In this document: piece by piece, positions 19,558 to 22,419 of the stretch
Numbering within the stretch: the first letter of the stretch is position 1
Layout: each line of letters opens with the position of its first letter
Virus record (IMG/VR): IMGVR_UViG_3300013123_000041
Coordinates: 1 to 22,419 of that record
Source: a virus
Length of the DNA stretch: 22,419 nucleotides
Strand: one strand, 5' to 3'
Program-made: the position numbers and the translations under genes
The notes under the pieces: model-generated
The model's input: the letters and a program-made list of their open reading frames with translations, nothing else
Databases searched by the model: none
What the model was told of the DNA's origin: nothing

Positions 19558-20118
19558 ATGGCAGACCCAGTAAAAAACTTCGTTAAAGTCAATGTTTCTA
19601 CCGGATATGACGATACCGCCACGTCCGTAGTTTTGGCGACTGGACACGGAGCTAAACTGCCCGACCCTGCTACGCTTGGAGCTTTCGATATTGTTTGGTG
19701 GAATTTCACCGATTATCCCGATCCGTCGGACGACACGAATGTTGAAATAGTGAGAGTAACCGCCAAAAGCGGAGATACCTTGACAATTACGAGAGCGCAA
19801 CAAAGCACGGCGGCAACAACGAAAAATGCTGGTGGAAAAACCTACAAGATGATTCTTACGCCAACAGCAAAGACCATATCGGACATTTTGGCTCTAATAG
19901 CCAATTTGACTGCGGTAAAAATAGGAGAAGCTCCTACCGGAGATATAGACAGTTCAAACGACACATTCACGCTTTCAAATTCTCCGATAGAATTAGCTCT
20001 GTATCTCAATGGGCAACGACTGACTGTGAGCGATGATTATTCCATAAGCGACGATACAATAACAATGAGCATACCACCTTTCACGGGAGATGTGCTTCTA
20101 GCTGATTACACCTACTAA
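19558..20118 (+). CDS. Tail fibre/adhesion-associated protein
   Basis: Encodes 186 aa. The N-terminus (MADPVKNFVKVNVSTGYDD) and TSVVLATGHGAKLPDPATLG look like a repeated adhesion-protein fold; residues 60-100 hold VEIVRVTAKSGDTLTITRAQ. The C-terminal domain FTLSNSPIELALYLNGQRLT, then YSISDDTITMSIPPF, resembles a small beta domain common in phage fibres. It overlaps the next start by one base (TAATG), linking its translation to the fibre triplet. Role in host attachment is inferred. Confidence 0.75.
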   Translation: MADPVKNFVKVNVSTGYDDTATSVVLATGHGAKLPDPATLGAFDIVWWNFTDYPDPSDDTNVEIVRVTAKSGDTLTITRAQQSTAATTKNAGGKTYKMILTPTAKTISDILALIANLTAVKIGEAPTGDIDSSNDTFTLSNSPIELALYLNGQRLTVSDDYSISDDTITMSIPPFTGDVLLADYTY

Positions 20119-20630
20119 TGACAAAATTAAGAAAAGAACAATTCAAAGATATTCTGCAAACCTTGCACCCGGTAGGTTCTATTTACTTCTCTACCCTATC
20201 AACAAATCCGGCTACACTTCTCGGTTTTGGAACTTGGACAGCGTGGGCGGCTGGGAAAACACCTGTCGGAGTAGATAGCGGAGATGCTAATCTTGACGCG
20301 GCAGAAGATACATATGGAGCAAAAACAGTTACGCTGGTAGAAGCAAACCTGCCTACTCATCTTCATACTGTAAATCCACCCTCGACGGAATCATCAGATC
20401 AATCAGTAACTCATAATCATACGCAGAGCTACCGAAGTTCAAGCGGCAATTCCGGTTCGGGTGGAACTAAGTGGGGCAATACTTCTTCTCAAACATCGGG
20501 TAATAATTCAGTTTCCCATACTCATACGCTTGATATTGCGGAATTTAATTCGGGAAGTTACGGAGGTGACGGAGCGCATAATAATATCCAACCTAGTATT
20601 GTCGCTTATATGTGGAAGCGAACAGCATAA
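20118..20630 (+). CDS. Collar/fibre-tip protein, copy 1 of 3
   Basis: Encodes 170 aa. LHPVGSIYFSTLSTNPATLL, FGTWTAWAAGKTPVGVDSGD, then LPTHLHTVNPP and THNHTQSY, and the end HTHTLDIAEFNSG, AHNNIQPSIVAYMWKRTA. The pattern P-x-G-S-I-Y, FG-x-G-x-W, two His-rich HxH motifs and a C-terminal HNN-x-Q-P closure is typical of phage tail-collar or short-fibre tips (T4 gp12-like), whose HxH sites bind metal in a trimer. Its neighbours at 20635 and 21150 are paralogues. It probably touches the host surface. Confidence 0.85.
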   Translation: MTKLRKEQFKDILQTLHPVGSIYFSTLSTNPATLLGFGTWTAWAAGKTPVGVDSGDANLDAAEDTYGAKTVTLVEANLPTHLHTVNPPSTESSDQSVTHNHTQSYRSSSGNSGSGGTKWGNTSSQTSGNNSVSHTHTLDIAEFNSGSYGGDGAHNNIQPSIVAYMWKRTA

Positions 20631-20634
20631 AAAT

Positions 20635-21150
20635 ATGGCTACAAAAATACGAAAAGAACAGACCTCAATAATGCAAGCGCTTTATCCGGTAGGAAAGGTT
20701 TATGTTTCTATAACATCAACAAATCCGGCTACATTGTTCGGATTTGGCACTTGGGAAGCATTCGGCGCTGGCAGGGTTATGGTGTGTTTGAATAGTGGAG
20801 ATACTGATTTTGATACATTAGGAGAAACAGGGGGAGAAAAAACTCACGTTTTGACTGAATCTGAAATTACAGCTCATTCGCATAAAGTAAATCCGCCACA
20901 AACAACCTCGTCGGGACAGTCAGCAACGCATACTCATACTTATTACACTAAAAGCGGAACAGGAAATACTGCCTCAAATAATGTTCCAAACTGGAAAGGA
21001 ACAACCACAATTAATATGGGAAATGCAAGCGCAGGGCATACTCACACTTTTGACATAGCCGAGTTTAACTCAGGAAATGTAGGAAGCGGAACGGCTCATA
21101 ATAATATGCAACCCTCGATAGCAGTTTATCTATTTAAGAGAACGGCATAA
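20635..21150 (+). CDS. Collar/fibre-tip protein, copy 2 of 3
   Basis: Encodes 171 aa from ATG 20635; the in-frame sequence upstream lies inside copy 1. It shares with copy 1 LYPVGKVYVSITSTNPATLF, FGTWEAFGAGRVMVCLNSGD, ITAHSHKVNPP, ATHTHTYYTK, HTHTFDIAEFNSG and the closing AHNNMQPSIAVYLFKRTA. The middle segment (KSGTGNTASNNVPNWKGTTT) differs from the other copies in sequence and length, as expected for a binding surface. It overlaps copy 3 by TAATG. Confidence 0.85.
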   Translation: MATKIRKEQTSIMQALYPVGKVYVSITSTNPATLFGFGTWEAFGAGRVMVCLNSGDTDFDTLGETGGEKTHVLTESEITAHSHKVNPPQTTSSGQSATHTHTYYTKSGTGNTASNNVPNWKGTTTINMGNASAGHTHTFDIAEFNSGNVGSGTAHNNMQPSIAVYLFKRTA

Positions 21151-21677
21151 TGGCTACATTACTACGAAAAGAACAAACGGAACTTTTGGAGATAGAATAT
21201 CCTATCGGTTGTTTGTATATCTCGACAGTTTCAACTGATCCGGCAGATTTGTTCGGATTTGGCACTTGGTCGCTTTTCGGTTCGGGGAGGATAATGGTCG
21301 GAATTGATAGCGGCGACACAGATTTTGATACTGCCGAGGAAACACGCGGAACTAAAACTCATACGCTAGTTGAAGCAGAAATTCCGGCACATTTGCACAC
21401 GGTAAATCCACCCTCGACAACTTCCGGAAATAATTCCGCTACGCATACTCATACCTACACTAGATATAGCACTGTTACGCATAATAAATCTGGAAGCGCG
21501 CAACCAGCGTGTTGGACTGGAAATCCAGGTTCATCGGTTAATTCCGGGAATGCATCACAAGATCACACCCACACAGTTGATATAGCAGAATTTGATTCAG
21601 GAAATGCAGGTTCGGGAGGAGCGCATAATAATTTACAGCCATACGTAGTCGTTTGCGTATGGAAAAGAACAGCCTAA
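21150..21677 (+). CDS. Collar/fibre-tip protein, copy 3 of 3
   Basis: Encodes 175 aa. Again YPIGCLYISTVSTDPADLFG, FGTWSLFGSGRIMVGIDSGD, IPAHLHTVNPP, ATHTHTYTRY, HTHTVDIAEFDSG and the end AHNNLQPYVVVCVWKRTA. The variable middle is longest here and has Ser/Gly/Trp (KSGSAQPACWTGNPGSSVN). The three tandem copies may encode alternative tips or subunits of one mixed fibre. It is followed at 21679 by the repeat protein. Confidence 0.85.
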   Translation: MATLLRKEQTELLEIEYPIGCLYISTVSTDPADLFGFGTWSLFGSGRIMVGIDSGDTDFDTAEETRGTKTHTLVEAEIPAHLHTVNPPSTTSGNNSATHTHTYTRYSTVTHNKSGSAQPACWTGNPGSSVNSGNASQDHTHTVDIAEFDSGNAGSGGAHNNLQPYVVVCVWKRTA

Positions 21678-21678
21678 T

Positions 21679-22419
21679 ATGTTTGGAACATCAGCCTACG
21701 GATCAGTCGAATATGGAGGAGAACAACAGCGAGGACTAAACTATTCGTCGGCGGTTTCTGACATCATCAATTTAACAGACAGCAAATTATTCGGGAGAAT
21801 AAAGACAATCATTGAAAATATCGGGATTACGCCAGTTCTTTCAAGGTTAGGAGAATTTTACAGAAGCATATCAGATACGCTTTCGCTTACTGACGTTACT
21901 GACGGAATAAGAGCGCGCGTCAAGGTGTTGCTGGATATGATAAATCTCGCAGATTCCATATCTCGCGCGATCATCGCATTGAGAAACGAGGTTATTTCAA
22001 CGCTCGACAGTATAAAAAAGGTTATTTCAAGGGCATATTCAGACAGTTTCACATTCACGGAAAGCATTGTTACGACTTTCTTTTTCTATGAAACTCTCTC
22101 GGAAGTAGTGAAAGTAGCGGACAATTTCGTAAAATCTACCATTAAAAATATCTCGGAAAGCATATCAGTTAGCGGCTCAATGCAAAAATTAAAGCAAATT
22201 TTCAGGACATTTACGGAAAACATCGTAGCTTCGGAAGCTTTTTCAAGATTAAGGACGGCTTACAAGAATTTTTCTGAAACAATAGTAATAACGGATATTT
22301 TCTCATCAGTAGCGAGGAAAATATTAAAAGCGATAGCCAAGATAAAGGGCGTTTCGGTATTCGGCAGTATTCTCTCGGAAAGACTTTTCGGAAAAATGAA
22401 CAAGCCGGGAGCGTCGGGA
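21679..22419 (+). CDS. Repeat-containing tail protein, cut by window end
   Basis: An open frame of 247 codons without stop runs to the last base. It begins MFGTSAYGSVEYGGE and continues in degenerate repeats of about 20 residues with a Ser-rich core: ISDTLSLTDVTDG, YSDSFTFTESIV, ISESISVSGSM, FTENIVASEAF, FSETIVITDIF. Repeats alternate short strand-like Ser/Thr parts with helical spacers (RARVKVLLDM, RLRTAYKN). This suits an elongated fibre or tail-shaft protein. Because the end is missing, full size and C-terminal domain are unknown. Position after the fibre triplet supports a fibre function. Confidence 0.8.
   Translation, partial: MFGTSAYGSVEYGGEQQRGLNYSSAVSDIINLTDSKLFGRIKTIIENIGITPVLSRLGEFYRSISDTLSLTDVTDGIRARVKVLLDMINLADSISRAIIALRNEVISTLDSIKKVISRAYSDSFTFTESIVTTFFFYETLSEVVKVADNFVKSTIKNISESISVSGSMQKLKQIFRTFTENIVASEAFSRLRTAYKNFSETIVITDIFSSVARKILKAIAKIKGVSVFGSILSERLFGKMNKPGASG

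Noticed and set aside
1-22419. CRISPR arrays, insertion sequences, integrase, attachment sites and tRNA genes
   Set aside because: Looked for and not found by eye: no regular repeat-spacer pattern, no transposase or integrase motifs, and no TTCGA T-loop in a noncoding context.

Overview
The window is a contiguous piece of a tailed double-stranded DNA phage (or prophage) genome. Every supported gene is on the + strand and genes are tightly packed, with ATGA and TAATG overlaps. The standard code with TGA as a stop fits. Most starts have no Shine-Dalgarno (SD) sequence and sit behind A/T-rich leaders ending in a T-ATG context. The two clear promoters are ordinary sigma70-type (TTGACT and TATAAT, 16-17 bp apart). 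That pairing argues against Bacteroidota, which lack SD sites but use a different -10 element. Together with several small zinc-ribbon proteins and a membrane-anchored lysozyme-like domain, it suggests, without proving, a phage of Patescibacteria (CPR) or a similar uncultivated lineage.

Left part (1-6140), DNA-processing and accessory genes: a coiled-coil protein, SSB, a NinB-like protein, a GH25 lysozyme, two small unknowns, a DUF1064-type PD-(D/E)XK nuclease, three zinc-finger proteins, a GT32-type sugar transferase with a degraded DXD motif, two small unknowns, an HEITH metallopeptidase and a Lys-rich peptide.

Middle part (6141-8844), regulatory and RNA-rich: a compact inverted-repeat structure of about 100 nt with three-way-junction geometry; a strong promoter with a short leader carrying three GGGTGA repeats; a membrane-anchored lysozyme-like gene; three small genes with a terminator between the first and second; a hairpin-rich gap; a zinc-ribbon protein; and then a self-contained unit made of a promoter, a leader of about 260 nt, a 43-codon ORF and a terminator.

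Right part (8845-22419), virion genes in classical order: small and large terminase, a 722-aa portal (a size typical of P22-like portals), two small proteins, a putative scaffold, the major capsid protein, small head-associated proteins, a GT2-like glycosyltransferase, two more small structural candidates, a holin-like protein with further small membrane or zinc proteins, and tail or fibre genes. The fibre genes include a tandem triplet of paralogous HxH-rich collar/fibre proteins and a repeat-containing protein cut by the window end. No tape measure or major tail protein is seen. Lysis functions are scattered: GH25 at 1.8 kb, the lysozyme-like protein at 6.4 kb and the holin candidate at 17.6 kb.

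Many late intergenic gaps carry hairpins without a downstream T-run, so they do not look like simple terminators. All homology statements come from motif recognition by eye; no database search was run.
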